From Nakamurella multipartita DSM 44233 (lineage in GTDB: Bacteria; Actinomycetota; Actinomycetes; Mycobacteriales; Nakamurellaceae): a stretch of 64,000 nt of DNA. Below the pieces are notes generated by a model. It saw nothing but the letters and a program-made list of their open reading frames with translations, did not search any database and was not told the DNA's origin. Positions 41,536-51,340 of this stretch are shown here, piece after piece (positions within the stretch are counted from its first letter, which is position 1; each line of letters begins with the position of its first letter). Location of the stretch: contig NC_013235.1 in the NCBI RefSeq assembly GCF_000024365.1, forward strand, positions 682,001 to 746,000, written 5' to 3'. The position numbers and the translations under genes are program-made.

Positions 41536-42890
41536 ACGACCACCCCGAGATCCGGGTAGAGCGGGTGGGCGGTGGCCAGGGCGCTCACCCGGGCCCGCAG
41601 GGCGGTCTGCACGGCCGGGTCCAGCTCGCCGACCGGCGCGGTCAGCGCCTGCGCGATGATGTCCGCGACCTCGACGAAGTCGCCGGCCCCGAAGCCGCGG
41701 GTAGCCAGCGCCGGGGTGCCGATGCGCAGGCCGGAGGTCACCATCGGCGGGCGCGGGTCGAACGGCACCGCGTTGCGGTTGACGGTGATGCCGATCGAGT
41801 GCAGCCGGTCCTCGGCGGCCTGACCGTCCAGGTCGGAGTCGCGCAGGTCGACCAGCACCAGGTGCACGTCGGTGCCACCGGTGAGCACCTCGACGCCGGC
41901 CTGCGCCACGTCGGACTGGATGAGCCGCTCGGCCAGCAGCCGCGCGCCCAGCAGGGTGCGCTCGGCCCGCTCGGTGAACGAGGGATCGGCGGCCATCTTG
42001 AAGGCCACCGCCTTGGCCGCGATGACGTGCTCGAGCGGCCCGCCCTGCTGGCCCGGGAACACCGCGGAGTTGATCTTCTTGGCGATCGCCGGGTCGTTGG
42101 ACAGGATGACGCCGCCGCGCGGACCGCCCAGCGTCTTGTGCGTGGTGGTCGTCGTCACATGCGCGTAGGGCACCGGGTTCGGGTGCAGCCCCGTCGCGAC
42201 CAGGCCGGCGAAGTGGGCCATGTCGACCATCAGCAGCGCGCCGACCTCGTCGGCGATCTCCCGGAACCGGACGAAATCCAGGTGCCGGGGGTAGGCCGAC
42301 CAGCCGGCGATGATCATCTTCGGCTGGTGCTGACGGGCCAGGTTGCCGACCTCGTCCATGTCGATGCGGTAGTCCTCCTTGGACACCTCATAGGCCGCGA
42401 CGTTGTAGAGCAGGCCGGAGAAGTTGATCCGCATGCCGTGCGTCAGGTGCCCGCCGTGGGCCAGGGACAGGCCCAGGATGGTGTCGCCGGGCTTGATCAG
42501 CGCGGCCATCGCGGCGGCGTTGGCGCTGGCCCCCGAGTGCGGCTGCACGTTCGCGTAACCGGCGCCGAACAGGGCCTTCACCCGCTCGATGGCCAGCGAC
42601 TCGATGACGTCGACGTTCTCGCAGCCGCCGTAGTAGCGACGGCCCGGGTAGCCCTCGGCGTACTTGTTGGTCAGCACGCTGCCCTGGGCCTGCATGGCGG
42701 CGATCGGCGCGAAGTTCTCCGACGCGATCATCTCCAGGGTCTGCTGCTGGCGCTGGACCTCCTTGGCCACGTAGGCGGCCACCTCGGGGTCGGCGATCTC
42801 CAGCGGGGCGTTGAGTCCGGGCCACGGGGTGGGCGCCGGTGCGGAGTCGCCGGCCGGCGCGGCTGCGGTCGGTTCCAGATGGGTCGTCAT
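41532..42890 (-). CDS. glyA: Serine hydroxymethyltransferase
   Basis: PLP enzyme that interconverts serine and glycine while loading tetrahydrofolate. The 452 residues include an N-terminal Ala/Pro-rich extension of about 28 residues, then [35 protein letters not shown], and the PLP lysine in [18 protein letters not shown]-type sequence. The length is slightly above the usual 420. AGGGAG sits 7 bases before ATG 42890. The open frame extends upstream to 43100 but looks non-coding. Confidence 0.95.
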   Translation of the reverse strand: MTTHLEPTAAAPAGDSAPAPTPWPGLNAPLEIADPEVAAYVAKEVQRQQQTLEMIASENFAPIAAMQAQGSVLTNKYAEGYPGRRYYGGCENVDVIESLAIERVKALFGAGYANVQPHSGASANAAAMAALIKPGDTILGLSLAHGGHLTHGMRINFSGLLYNVAAYEVSKEDYRIDMDEVGNLARQHQPKMIIAGWSAYPRHLDFVRFREIADEVGALLMVDMAHFAGLVATGLHPNPVPYAHVTTTTTHKTLGGPRGGVILSNDPAIAKKINSAVFPGQQGGPLEHVIAAKAVAFKMAADPSFTERAERTLLGARLLAERLIQSDVAQAGVEVLTGGTDVHLVLVDLRDSDLDGQAAEDRLHSIGITVNRNAVPFDPRPPMVTSGLRIGTPALATRGFGAGDFVEVADIIAQALTAPVGELDPAVQTALRARVSALATAHPLYPDLGVVV

Positions 42891-43299
42891 GCGGGTCTCC
42901 CTCAAATCGCGCCCTGATGGGTCGGGCGCCCAAGCCGGCGGTGCGGGCCGCCGCTTCCGGTTCCACCGTATCGGCACCAGGCGCGTTCGCCCGAATGCGG
43001 AAGAGCCCGGTCCCGGGTCGGTGCGCACCCGTCGACGGTTCGGTCGGAGCCGATCCGGCAGCCGGGCGCCGGAAACCGCGCCGAAACGGCTCGCGTCCAC
43101 GGTGCCGGGAAAAGGAGGATCTCCGGTTCGGTGGCGGGTCGATTGGGTAACGATGCGGCCATCGGGCTGGTGCCGCGGTGAACTCCGGTTTACGGTGCGC
43201 CAGTCGTGATGCGCGCCACAGGCCGCCTTGGAGCACCGATCGGGCCCTGCGCATCCCGACTCGCCGATCGCCGACGGACATCTTTGGAGGAAAGCGACC
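42891..43299. other. Intergenic region between divergent glyA and dpp operon
   Basis: About 410 bases with no gene or clear riboswitch. A TACGGT -10-like hexamer for glyA (minus strand, 42965-42970) and TACGGT-like sequence near 43191 toward the substrate-binding gene are the only promoter hints. GGAGG at 43286-43290 serves the dpp gene. Confidence 0.45.
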
Positions 43300-45033
43300 G
43301 TGAAACGTCATCTGTGGTTGGGGGCCGGTCTGGCCGGCGTCCTGGTGCTCGGGCTCACCGCCTGCGCCAGTTCGAGCCGGGACGCGGGCACCACCACCGC
43401 GGCCAGCGGAAGTGCGCAGGCCTCCGGGTCGGCCGGCGAGGGCTCGGGCGGGCAGCCGGCCAACCCCGACGGGCAGTTCGTCTTCGGCGCGGCCGGGGCT
43501 CCCAGCATGTTCGACCCGCTCTACGCCACCGACGGGGAGACCTTCCGGGTGGCCCGGCAGATCAACGAGGGCCTGATCCGGTTCAAGCCGGGCACCGCCG
43601 ACCCGGAGCCGGCCCTGGCCACCGACTGGGAGCAGAGCACCGACGGCAAGACCTGGACCTTCACCATCCGTGAGGGCGTCACGTTCCACGACGGCACCCC
43701 GGTCGATGCGGCCGCGGTGTGCTTCAACCTCGATCGCATGTACAACCAGACCGGGGCCGGCGCCACCCAGGCCCAGTACTGGTCGGACGTGATGGGTGGG
43801 TTCAAGAACCAGGTCGACGACGCCGGGCAACCGGTCCCGTCGGTCTACTCCAGTTGCACCGCCGAGGGCAACAAGGCCGTCATCGCCCTGACCACCTCGA
43901 CCTCGAAGTTCCCGGGGGTGCTCGGCCTGCCGTCCTACTCGATCCAGTCGCCCACCGCGCTGCAGCAGTACGACGCGAACAACGTGGTCGCCCAGGGCGA
44001 CTCGTTCGTCTACCCGGCCTACGCGACCGAGCACCCGACCGGCGCCGGCCCGTACAAATTCCAGGCCTACGACAAGGCCAACAACACCGTGACCCTCGTC
44101 CGCAACGACGATTACTACGGCGAGAAGGCCAAGACCAAGACGCTGATCTTCAAGATCATCCCGGACGAGACCGCGCGCAAGCAGGAGCTGCAGGCCGGCA
44201 CCATCGACGGGTACGACTTCCCGAGCCCGGCCGACTGGGACGGGCTGACCGGAGCCGGCTTCAACGTCGAGGTCCGGCCCGCGTTCAACGTGATGTACCT
44301 GGGCATGACCCAGGGCACCAACCCCGCGCTGGCCGATCTGAAGGTGCGGCAGGCCATCGCCTACGCGCTCAACCGCGAGCAGTTCGTGCAGTCCCAGTTG
44401 CCCGACGGCGCCAAGGTCGCGGACATCTTCTACCCGGACACCGTCGACGGCTGGACCGACGACGTCACCAAGTACCCGTACGACCCGGAGAAGGCCAAGC
44501 AACTGCTGGCCGAGGCCGGCCAGTCGAACCTGACGGTCAACTTCTGGTGGCCCACCGAGGTCAGCCGCCCCTACATGCCGGATCCCAAGAGCGTGTTCAC
44601 CGCGTTCAAGGCGGACCTGGAGGCGGTCGGCATCACCGTCAACGAGATCTCCAAGCCGTGGAACGGCGGGTACCTGGACGGTGTCGAGGCGCACGACGCC
44701 GACCTGTTCCTGCTCGGCTGGACGGGTGACTACAACACGCCGGACAACTTCATCGGCACCTTCTTCACCCGCACCGACAACCGGTTCAACACCGGCACCC
44801 AGCCGTGGGGCGCCACCCTGTCCGAGGCGCTCAAGCAGGCCGACGCGATCCCGGATCCCGACCAGCGCAACGCCGCCTACGTCAAGATCAACCAGGATCT
44901 GATGGGCACGTACCTGCCGGCGGTGCCGATCTCCCACTCGCCGCCGGCGATCGTGGTGGCCGGCGACGTCGAGGGTCTGGTGGCCAGCCCGCTGACCGAC
45001 GAGCGGTTCAGCACGGTCTACAAGACGAGCTGA
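43300..45033 (+). CDS. Peptide/nickel-type ABC transporter substrate-binding lipoprotein
   Basis: The 577-residue lipoprotein (lipobox GLTAC near residue 20, then an Ala/Ser/Gly linker) is an SBP_bac_5 protein: [64 protein letters not shown]. It captures oligopeptides or similar ligands and feeds the permease pair downstream. GTG 43300 follows GGAGG at 9 bases. It is separated from dppB by 159 bases with a strong hairpin, which could set different levels of the binding protein and the permease. Confidence 0.92.
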   Translation: MKRHLWLGAGLAGVLVLGLTACASSSRDAGTTTAASGSAQASGSAGEGSGGQPANPDGQFVFGAAGAPSMFDPLYATDGETFRVARQINEGLIRFKPGTADPEPALATDWEQSTDGKTWTFTIREGVTFHDGTPVDAAAVCFNLDRMYNQTGAGATQAQYWSDVMGGFKNQVDDAGQPVPSVYSSCTAEGNKAVIALTTSTSKFPGVLGLPSYSIQSPTALQQYDANNVVAQGDSFVYPAYATEHPTGAGPYKFQAYDKANNTVTLVRNDDYYGEKAKTKTLIFKIIPDETARKQELQAGTIDGYDFPSPADWDGLTGAGFNVEVRPAFNVMYLGMTQGTNPALADLKVRQAIAYALNREQFVQSQLPDGAKVADIFYPDTVDGWTDDVTKYPYDPEKAKQLLAEAGQSNLTVNFWWPTEVSRPYMPDPKSVFTAFKADLEAVGITVNEISKPWNGGYLDGVEAHDADLFLLGWTGDYNTPDNFIGTFFTRTDNRFNTGTQPWGATLSEALKQADAIPDPDQRNAAYVKINQDLMGTYLPAVPISHSPPAIVVAGDVEGLVASPLTDERFSTVYKTS

Positions 45034-45080
45034 TCCACCCGCCCCTGTCCCACCCGTTCACCGCCCCGCCACCGCTGATG

Positions 45081-45153
45081 TTGATCATGGCGTTCTCTGC
45101 TCGACCCGCCGGCGACACGCCGGCCGGGCGGCAGAGATCGCCATGATCAACTC
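45081..45153. repeat. Intergenic palindrome (GATCATGGCG..CTCTGC family)
   Basis: The arm GTTGATCATGGCG..CTCTGC (45081-45100) is mirrored by GCAGAGATCGCCATGATCAAC (45133-45153), with a GC-rich centre that also pairs (CCGGCG/CGCCGG). It lies between the substrate-binding gene and dppB. It may act as an RNA stabiliser/attenuator or be a dispersed REP-like element. Confidence 0.7.
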
Positions 45154-45192
45154 GACGGGGGGTCGCGCCGCACGTGACCGCCGGAGGTGCCG

Positions 45193-46203
45193 ATGCTGAG
45201 GTACACGGTTCGCCGTCTGCTTCAACTCGTGCTCGTGCTGTTCGTGCTGTCCATCCTGCTGTTCTTCTGGTTGCGCAGCCTGCCCGGCGGCCCGGTCTCG
45301 GCGCTGCTGGGCGACCGGGCCACCCCGGAGAAGCGGGCCGAGCTGGAGAAGGTCCTGGGCCTGGACCAGCCGGTCATCGTGCAGTACTTCAAGTACCTGG
45401 GCCGGGTGCTGACCGGCGATTTCGGCCAGTCCACCGGGGTCTCGCCCGGCACCGACGTGATGGACGTGTTCTTCACCCGGTTCGGCGCCACCGTCGAGCT
45501 GGCCGTCGGGGCGATCGTGCTGGCCCTGTTGTTCGGCATCCCGCTCGGCTACTTCGCGGCCCGGCGCAAGGGCGGCTTCCTGGACACCGGGCTGATCGTC
45601 ACCTCGCTGATCGGGATCGCCGTCCCGGTGTTCTTCCTGGCCTTCCTGCTCAAGTTCGTCTTCGCGGTCCAGCTCGGGGTGCTGCCGCCGTCCGGCCGGC
45701 AGACCGTCGGCATCGGGGCCACCCGGGTCACCGGCCTGTTCATCCTGGACGGGGTGCTCACCCGGGAATGGGACGCGTCCTGGGATGCGATGAAACACCT
45801 GATCCTGCCGTGGATCGCGCTGGCCACCATCCCGTTCGCGGTCATCTTCCGGATCACCCGGGCCTCGGTGCTGGAGGTCCAGGGCGAGGACTTCGTCCGC
45901 ACGGCCGAGGCCAAGGGGCTGACCAACAGCACCATCCGCAGCCGGCACGTGCTGCGCAACGCGATGCTGCCGGTGATCACGGTGACCGGGTTGCAGACCG
46001 GGGCGCTGCTGGTCGGCGCCGTGCTCACCGAGAAAGTCTTCGCCTACCCGGGTCTGGGTGAGGCGCTGGCCATCGGCTTCACCAAGAAGGACTACCCGGT
46101 GATGCAAGTGGTCATCATCGCCGCGGCCGCGGTGTTCGTCATCATCAACACCCTGGTCGACCTGGCCTACGCCGTGGTCGACCCGAGAATCCGGACCCGC
46201 TGA
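45193..46203 (+). CDS. Peptide ABC transporter permease, DppB/OppB type
   Basis: The 336-residue permease has six membrane helices, the family start LRYTVRRLLQLVLVLFVLSILLFFWLRSLPGGP, and the EAA loop VRTAEAKGLTNSTIRSRHVLRNAMLP that docks the ATPases. GGAGG is 5 bases before ATG 45193. It overlaps dppC by TGATG. Together with the following genes it forms a complete importer. Confidence 0.92.
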   Translation: MLRYTVRRLLQLVLVLFVLSILLFFWLRSLPGGPVSALLGDRATPEKRAELEKVLGLDQPVIVQYFKYLGRVLTGDFGQSTGVSPGTDVMDVFFTRFGATVELAVGAIVLALLFGIPLGYFAARRKGGFLDTGLIVTSLIGIAVPVFFLAFLLKFVFAVQLGVLPPSGRQTVGIGATRVTGLFILDGVLTREWDASWDAMKHLILPWIALATIPFAVIFRITRASVLEVQGEDFVRTAEAKGLTNSTIRSRHVLRNAMLPVITVTGLQTGALLVGAVLTEKVFAYPGLGEALAIGFTKKDYPVMQVVIIAAAAVFVIINTLVDLAYAVVDPRIRTR

Positions 46204-47138
46204 TGGTCACCACCTACCGCCGGGCGCGGGAGCAACGCATCGACTCTCTGGTCACGAGCGACGACAAGGGACTGTCCCTGTGGGGATCGGCCTGGCAGCG
46301 GCTGCGCGTCTCGCCGCTGTTCTGGGTCGGCGCGGTGATCGTCGGACTGTTCCTGCTGCTGGCCATCTTCGGCCCGCTGTTCGCCCCGCACGACCCGGGC
46401 GCGCAGGTGCTGATCGGCCAGACCTCCCGGGCCCGCAACCAGATCGCCCCGCCGCAGGACGGTTTCCCGCTCGGCGGGGACACGCTGGGCCGGGACCTGT
46501 TCTCCCGCATGCTCGTCGGCAGCCGGCAGACCCTGCTGGTCGGTGTGTTCGCGACCATGATCGGGTTGATCGGCGGGCTCATCCTGGGCATCACCGCCGG
46601 CGCCTTCGGTGGCTGGGTGGACACCGTGATCATGCGCATCGTCGACGTCATGCTCTCGATTCCCAGCCTGCTGCTGGCCATCTCGATCGCCGTGCTGTTC
46701 GCCAATCCCAGCCTGACCAGCGTGATCATCGCAGTGGCGGTGGTGCAGATCCCGGTGTTCGCCCGGCTGCTGCGCGGGCAGATGCTGGCCCAGCGCGAGT
46801 CCGACCACGTGCTGGCCGCCCGGGCGCTGGGCGTCAAGCGCGGCGCGATCGTCTTCCGGCACATGGTGCCCAACTCGCTGTCCCCGGTGATCGTGCAGGC
46901 CACCCTGGTCATCGCCACCTCGATCATCGACGCGGCCGCGCTGTCGTTCCTGGGCCTGGGTTCGCAGAACGTGTCCGAATCCGAATGGGGGCAAATGCTC
47001 GGCGAGGCGCAGAACGTCATCGACTCGCATCCGGGGCTGGCGTTCTGGCCGGCCATCGCCATCATCGTGGTCTGCCTGGGCTTCACCCTGCTGGGCGAAT
47101 CCCTGCGCGAGGCCATCGATCCCAAGAGCCGGCGGTGA
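46203..47138 (+). CDS. Peptide ABC transporter permease, DppC/OppC type
   Basis: The 311-residue permease has the OppC N-terminal region with one helix (GAVIVGLFLLLAIFGPLFAP), HPLGTD-like LGGDTLGRDLFSRMLVGSRQTL, and the EAA loop VLAARALGVKRGAIVFRHMVPNSLSPVIV. It starts inside the dppB stop codon and is followed 4 bases later by dppD. Confidence 0.92.
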   Translation: MVTTYRRAREQRIDSLVTSDDKGLSLWGSAWQRLRVSPLFWVGAVIVGLFLLLAIFGPLFAPHDPGAQVLIGQTSRARNQIAPPQDGFPLGGDTLGRDLFSRMLVGSRQTLLVGVFATMIGLIGGLILGITAGAFGGWVDTVIMRIVDVMLSIPSLLLAISIAVLFANPSLTSVIIAVAVVQIPVFARLLRGQMLAQRESDHVLAARALGVKRGAIVFRHMVPNSLSPVIVQATLVIATSIIDAAALSFLGLGSQNVSESEWGQMLGEAQNVIDSHPGLAFWPAIAIIVVCLGFTLLGESLREAIDPKSRR

Positions 47139-47142
47139 GCAG

Positions 47143-48168
47143 ATGAGCGAGGCGCTGCTGACGGTCACCGACCTGACCGTCACCTTCAACCGGCGGGGCG
47201 TGGCCCCGATGAAGGCGGTGGACGGGGTCAGCTTCTCCGTCGCGCCGGGGCAGACCGTCGGGCTGGTCGGCGAGTCCGGCTGCGGCAAGTCGGTGACGTC
47301 GCTGGCGATCATGCGGCTGCTGCCCCCGCGGGGCAACAGCGTCACCGGCGTCGTCGAGTTCGAAGGCACCGACCTGCTCGGCCTGCCGCTGAACGCCATG
47401 CGGGACCGCCGCGGCCGCGATCTGGCGATGATCTTCCAGGACCCGCTGTCGTCGCTGAACCCGGTGGTGCCCATCGGGATCCAGGTGACCGAGGTGCTCG
47501 AGCGGCACCGCGGGATGAAGCGGTCGGCGGCGATGGGTGAGGCCCGGGACCTGCTGGACTCGGTCGGCATTCCCGACCCCGGCCGGCGGCTCAAGGAGTA
47601 CCCGCACCAGCTCTCCGGCGGCATGCGGCAGCGGGCACTGATCGCGATGGCCCTGGCCTGCCGGCCGCGGCTGCTCATCGCCGACGAGCCGACCACCGCG
47701 CTGGACGTGACGATCCAGGCCCAGATCCTGGCCCTGCTCAAGTCGCTGGTCGTCGAACACGGCACCGCGCTGATCATGATCACGCACGACCTGGGCGTGG
47801 TCGCCGGCCTGTGCGACGAGGTCAACGTGCTCTACGCCGGCCGGGTCGTCGAGCGGGCCGACCGGCACGAGCTGTTCGCCGTGCCCCGGCACCCGTACAC
47901 GCACGGGCTGCTCGAATCGATCCCGCGGTTGGACGCCGGGCCGGGGGAGCGGCTGACGCCGATCGTCGGGTCGGTCGCCGACAACATCCCGTGGACCGGC
48001 GGGTGCGCGTTCGCCCCGCGGTGTTCGCGGGAGATCGATCCGTGCCGCCAGGTCACGCCGCTGCTGGAGCCGGCCCCCCAGGCGGCCCCGGATCACCTGC
48101 AGCGCTGCCACAACCCGGTCGTCCCGGCCGCGGTGGGCGGCCCCGACCTGACCAAGGGGGCGTCATGA
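47143..48168 (+). CDS. Peptide ABC transporter ATPase, DppD/OppD type
   Basis: The 341-residue ATPase has Walker [12 protein letters not shown]-loop [11 protein letters not shown], signature [12 protein letters not shown], Walker [13 protein letters not shown] and the H-loop ITHDLGVV, then the oligopeptide C-terminal region with the four Cys of an Fe-S-like motif (CAFAPRC...C). It overlaps the second ATPase gene by ATGA. Confidence 0.93.
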   Translation: MSEALLTVTDLTVTFNRRGVAPMKAVDGVSFSVAPGQTVGLVGESGCGKSVTSLAIMRLLPPRGNSVTGVVEFEGTDLLGLPLNAMRDRRGRDLAMIFQDPLSSLNPVVPIGIQVTEVLERHRGMKRSAAMGEARDLLDSVGIPDPGRRLKEYPHQLSGGMRQRALIAMALACRPRLLIADEPTTALDVTIQAQILALLKSLVVEHGTALIMITHDLGVVAGLCDEVNVLYAGRVVERADRHELFAVPRHPYTHGLLESIPRLDAGPGERLTPIVGSVADNIPWTGGCAFAPRCSREIDPCRQVTPLLEPAPQAAPDHLQRCHNPVVPAAVGGPDLTKGAS

Positions 48169-49352
48169 CGACCGGGCCGGCGTGGGAGGACCCGATCGTC
48201 GTCAATCCGGACGAGGCGACGGCCCACGCGGCGGCCGAGGTGGCCACCGACCGGATGGAGCACGGCGCGCACGAGTCGGAGCCGCTGCCCGATCTGCCCG
48301 CCGCCGAGCTGTCGGCCGCCACCAAGGACGCCGAGATCCTGCTGGAGGTCAACGACATCAAGGTGCACTTCCCGATCCGCAAGGGAGTGCTGATCGACAA
48401 GGTGGTCGGCCACGTCTACGCCGTCGACGGCGTCTCGCTGGCCGTCAAGCGCGGGGAGACCTACGGGCTGGTCGGCGAATCGGGGTGCGGCAAGACCACG
48501 CTGGGCCGGGCGATCCTGCGGCTGATCGAGCCGACCGCCGGGTCCGTGCTGTTCGACGGGGTCAACGTGGCCGACCTCAAACCCGAGCCGCTGCGCCAGA
48601 TCCGGCACCGCATGCAAATGGTGTTCCAGGACCCGCTGTCCTCGCTGGACCCGCGCCAGTCGGTGCAGTCGATCCTGGAGGAGGGCATGCGCGCGCACGG
48701 CATCGCCACCACCGGCGGGCAGCGGCTGCGCGACCTGCTGTCCGCGGTCGGCCTGCCGACCTCGGCGCTGCGCAAGTTCCCGCACGAGTTCTCCGGCGGC
48801 CAGCGGCAACGCATCGGCATCGCCCGCGCGCTGGCCGTCGACCCTGAGCTGATCGTGGCCGACGAGCCGGTCTCCGCCCTGGACGTGTCCGTGCAGGCCC
48901 AGGTGATCAACGTGCTGGAGGACCTGCAGGCCGACCTGGGCCTGACCTACGTGGTGATCGCGCACGACCTGGCCGTCGTCCGGCACATCTCCGACCGGGT
49001 TGGCGTGATGTACCTGGGGGCGCTGGTCGAGGAGGCCACGTCGGCCGACCTGTACGCGAGCCCGCTGCACCCGTACAGCCGGGCGCTGCTGTCCGCGGTG
49101 CCGGTGCCCGATCCGGTGGTCGAGGACAGTCGCGAACGCATCCTGCTCACCGGCGACCTGCCCTCCCCGGCCAACCCGCCGACCGGCTGCCGGTTCCACA
49201 CCCGCTGCCCCTGGCGGCAGCCGACCAAGTGCGACACCGACCGGCCCGTCCTGACCGAGTTCGCCCCCGGGCACCGGGTCGCCTGCCACTACGCGGCCGA
49301 GATCGCCTCCGGTGCGTTGGTCCCGCACCAGGTGCAGGAGTCGGTCATCTAG
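48165..49352 (+). CDS. Peptide ABC transporter ATPase, DppF/OppF type
   Basis: The 395-residue ATPase has an N-terminal extension of about 60 acidic residues, then Walker [25 protein letters not shown], signature [12 protein letters not shown], Walker [13 protein letters not shown] and the C-terminal [11 protein letters not shown] cluster. It is the final gene of the transporter operon; an IclR regulator follows on the same strand. Confidence 0.93.
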   Translation: MTTGPAWEDPIVVNPDEATAHAAAEVATDRMEHGAHESEPLPDLPAAELSAATKDAEILLEVNDIKVHFPIRKGVLIDKVVGHVYAVDGVSLAVKRGETYGLVGESGCGKTTLGRAILRLIEPTAGSVLFDGVNVADLKPEPLRQIRHRMQMVFQDPLSSLDPRQSVQSILEEGMRAHGIATTGGQRLRDLLSAVGLPTSALRKFPHEFSGGQRQRIGIARALAVDPELIVADEPVSALDVSVQAQVINVLEDLQADLGLTYVVIAHDLAVVRHISDRVGVMYLGALVEEATSADLYASPLHPYSRALLSAVPVPDPVVEDSRERILLTGDLPSPANPPTGCRFHTRCPWRQPTKCDTDRPVLTEFAPGHRVACHYAAEIASGALVPHQVQESVI

Positions 49353-49429
49353 GCCTTTCGGCGGGTCAACGCCCGTCCCTGCGTGGTCGGCGGGGCCAGC
49401 GTTGGCGGGGATGCCGATCCCCAGGCACC

Positions 49430-50269
49430 ATGGGCGCCATGGTCGCCGACGCCAACGCCGCAGCATCCTCGTCTGCCCGTCGTTCCGCGTCGGCCGAGCT
49501 GGGCAACGGGGCGGTGACGCTGACCAAGGCGCTGTCCATCGTCGAGTTCGTCGCCGAACGGGAGGGCGCCTCGGCCCGGGAGATCGCGGTCGGCGTGGGC
49601 ATCCCGCTGAGCACCGCGTACCGGCTGGCCCACATCCTGGTCGGCGCCGACTACCTGGTGCATCTGAAGGAGGAGCGCCGGTACGCCCTGGGGATCAAGC
49701 TGCGCATCCTGAGCCAGTCGGTGGACCGGCAGTTCGGGTTGAGCCCGGAGCTGCGGGCCGAGATCGGGATGCTGCACCGGCAGGTTGGGGCGGCCGCCTA
49801 CTTCGCCCAGTACCGGGGCAGCGAGGTGGTGGTGGCGCACGTCGAGGACTCGCCGGAATGTCCGCGAGTGGTACCGCTGGACGTCGGCCTGCACGAGGCC
49901 ACCCACGCCACCGCGTTCGGCAAGGTCCTGCTCGCCGGGATGCTGCCCGAGCAGCGCGATCAGTACCTGGTCGATCACCCGATGCGCCGGCTGACCCCGG
50001 CCACCATGACCGACCGGGGCGCGCTGGAGAACGACCTGGCCACGGTCAACCGGAGCGGGGTGGCCTGGGAGTACGAGGAGTTCCTGCCCGATCTGATCTG
50101 CGTGGCTGCCGGTGTCCGCGGCGGTAATGGCATGATCGTCGGGTCGGTCGCCCTGTCCGGGTCGGCCCAGCGGATGCGCCGCAGCGCACCGGCCTGCGAG
50201 GAAGCCGTCCGGCGAACCGCCGCACGGGTCAGCCGGTGCCTGCGGGCCTACGCCCAGGCCCGCCCCTGA
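49430..50269 (+). CDS. IclR-family transcriptional regulator
   Basis: The 279-residue protein has an N-terminal winged helix (TLTKALSIVEFVAEREGASAREIAVGVGIPLSTAYRLAHIL, about residues 25-70) and the IclR effector domain (VVAHVEDSPECPRVVPLDVG, HATAFGKVLLAG). It lies 77 bases after the dpp operon and before a hydrolase gene, so it may control uptake and breakdown of the transporter ligand. ATG 49430 or 49439 may be the start. A palindromic repeat follows its stop. Confidence 0.88.
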   Translation: MGAMVADANAAASSSARRSASAELGNGAVTLTKALSIVEFVAEREGASAREIAVGVGIPLSTAYRLAHILVGADYLVHLKEERRYALGIKLRILSQSVDRQFGLSPELRAEIGMLHRQVGAAAYFAQYRGSEVVVAHVEDSPECPRVVPLDVGLHEATHATAFGKVLLAGMLPEQRDQYLVDHPMRRLTPATMTDRGALENDLATVNRSGVAWEYEEFLPDLICVAAGVRGGNGMIVGSVALSGSAQRMRRSAPACEEAVRRTAARVSRCLRAYAQARP

Positions 50270-50304
50270 CCCTCCGCTCTCTCCCGTCTCTCCCGCTTCT
50301 CGCG

Positions 50305-50385
50305 CGGATCAACTACGCCCGCGCGGATGAACCCACCCCAGTTGTGACTCATGGGACCTGAGTCAACGAGTTCATCCGCGCGGGC
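50305..50385. repeat. Palindromic intergenic repeat, copy A
   Basis: CCCGCGCGGATGAAC (50318-50332) pairs perfectly with GTTCATCCGCGCGGG (50370-50384); a further CGCGCGGATCAAC unit lies to its left. The centre GTGACT...GAGTCAAC is shared with copy B. Located 36 bases after the iclR stop. Confidence 0.75.
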
Positions 50386-50542
50386 CGTCGGGCGAGTGGT
50401 CGATCGGGCCAGGGCCGGGCCGGAACTTCGCGAAACGTCAACCCCCATCGAGTGACTGGTCGGGTCCCCGCGGCCCGGACTACCGTCGAAATCGCCGCCG
50501 CCCGCGACCCGGCGCCGGTCGTCCCGACGATTGGAGACCACG

Positions 50543-51196
50543 ATGTCCGACACGCCCAGCATCGACCCGACGCGCACCGCCGTGGTGCTCATCGAGTACC
50601 AGAACGACTTCACCTCCGAGGGCGGCACCCTGCATGGCGCCGTCAAGGACGTCATGGAATCGACCGGGATGATGAAGAACACCGCCGAGGTGGTCGACGC
50701 GGCCCGGGCGGCCGGGGCCACCGTGATCCACTCGCCGATCAGCTTCGCCGAGGGCTACGGCGAGATCTCGTCCACGCCGTACGGCATCCTGGCCGGCGTC
50801 GTGGAGTCCAATTCCTTCGTCAAGGACAGCTGGGGCGCGGCGATCGTCGAAGAGATGAGTCCGTCCGACGGCGACATCGTCATCGAGGGCAAGCGCGGGC
50901 TGGACGCCTTCGCCTCCACCAACCTCGACTTCATCCTGCGGTCCAAGGGCATCGACACCATCGCTCTGGCCGGCTTCCTGACCAACTGCTGCGTGGAGTC
51001 GACCATGCGCTCGGGGTACGAGCGCGGCTACCAGGTCTACACGCTGACCGACTGTGTCGCGGCCACCTCGCAGGACGAGCACGACAACGCGATCGCCAAG
51101 GACTACCCGATGTTCTCCCGCCCGACCACCGGCGCCGCCTTCGCGCAGGCGCTGACCGGCGGGGACAAGCCGGTCGACGCCAGCCGCGGGTACTGA
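50543..51196 (+). CDS. Isochorismatase-family cysteine hydrolase
   Basis: The 217-residue enzyme has the catalytic Asp in VVLIEYQNDFTSEGG (residue ~20), the Lys in IEGKRGLDAFAST and the Cys in GFLTNCCVESTMR (near 155). These hydrolases cut amides such as N-carbamoylsarcosine, nicotinamide or biuret-like compounds. GGAG is 6 bases before ATG 50543. It is cut off from its neighbours by repeats on both sides. Confidence 0.88.
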   Translation: MSDTPSIDPTRTAVVLIEYQNDFTSEGGTLHGAVKDVMESTGMMKNTAEVVDAARAAGATVIHSPISFAEGYGEISSTPYGILAGVVESNSFVKDSWGAAIVEEMSPSDGDIVIEGKRGLDAFASTNLDFILRSKGIDTIALAGFLTNCCVESTMRSGYERGYQVYTLTDCVAATSQDEHDNAIAKDYPMFSRPTTGAAFAQALTGGDKPVDASRGY

Positions 51197-51200
51197 GCGG

Positions 51201-51233
51201 GCGAGCCGGCCGGGGAATGCCCGACCGGCCCGC
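51201..51233. terminator. Possible hairpin terminator after the isochorismatase gene
   Basis: GCGAGCCGGCCGGG (51201-51214) can pair with CCCGACCGGCCCGC (51220-51233) around GAATG. There is no T tract, so the terminator role is uncertain; actinobacterial terminators often lack one. Confidence 0.4.
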
Positions 51234-51244
51234 CGGGTGCCGAT

Positions 51245-51330
51245 CCCGCGCGGATCAACCTGCACCGGATGTGACTGGTGAGACCGGAGTCAACCAGTTC
51301 ATCCGCGCTGGGGAAGTTGATCCGCGCGGG
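51245..51330. repeat. Palindromic intergenic repeat, copy B
   Basis: CCCGCGCGGATCAAC (51245-51259) pairs perfectly with GTTGATCCGCGCGGG (51316-51330); an inner GTTCATCCGCGC unit sits at 51297-51308. The centre GTGACTGGTGAGACCGGAGT resembles copy A. It lies between convergent genes. Confidence 0.78.
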
Positions 51331-51340
51331 CAGGGGGGGG

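Noticed and set aside
42891-43299. A riboswitch in front of glyA
   Set aside because: I could not find a recognisable glycine or tetrahydrofolate riboswitch core; left as unassigned.
42388-44937. An 849-codon minus-strand frame across glyA and the substrate-binding gene
   Set aside because: Spans two well-supported genes and an intergenic region; low-complexity sequence.
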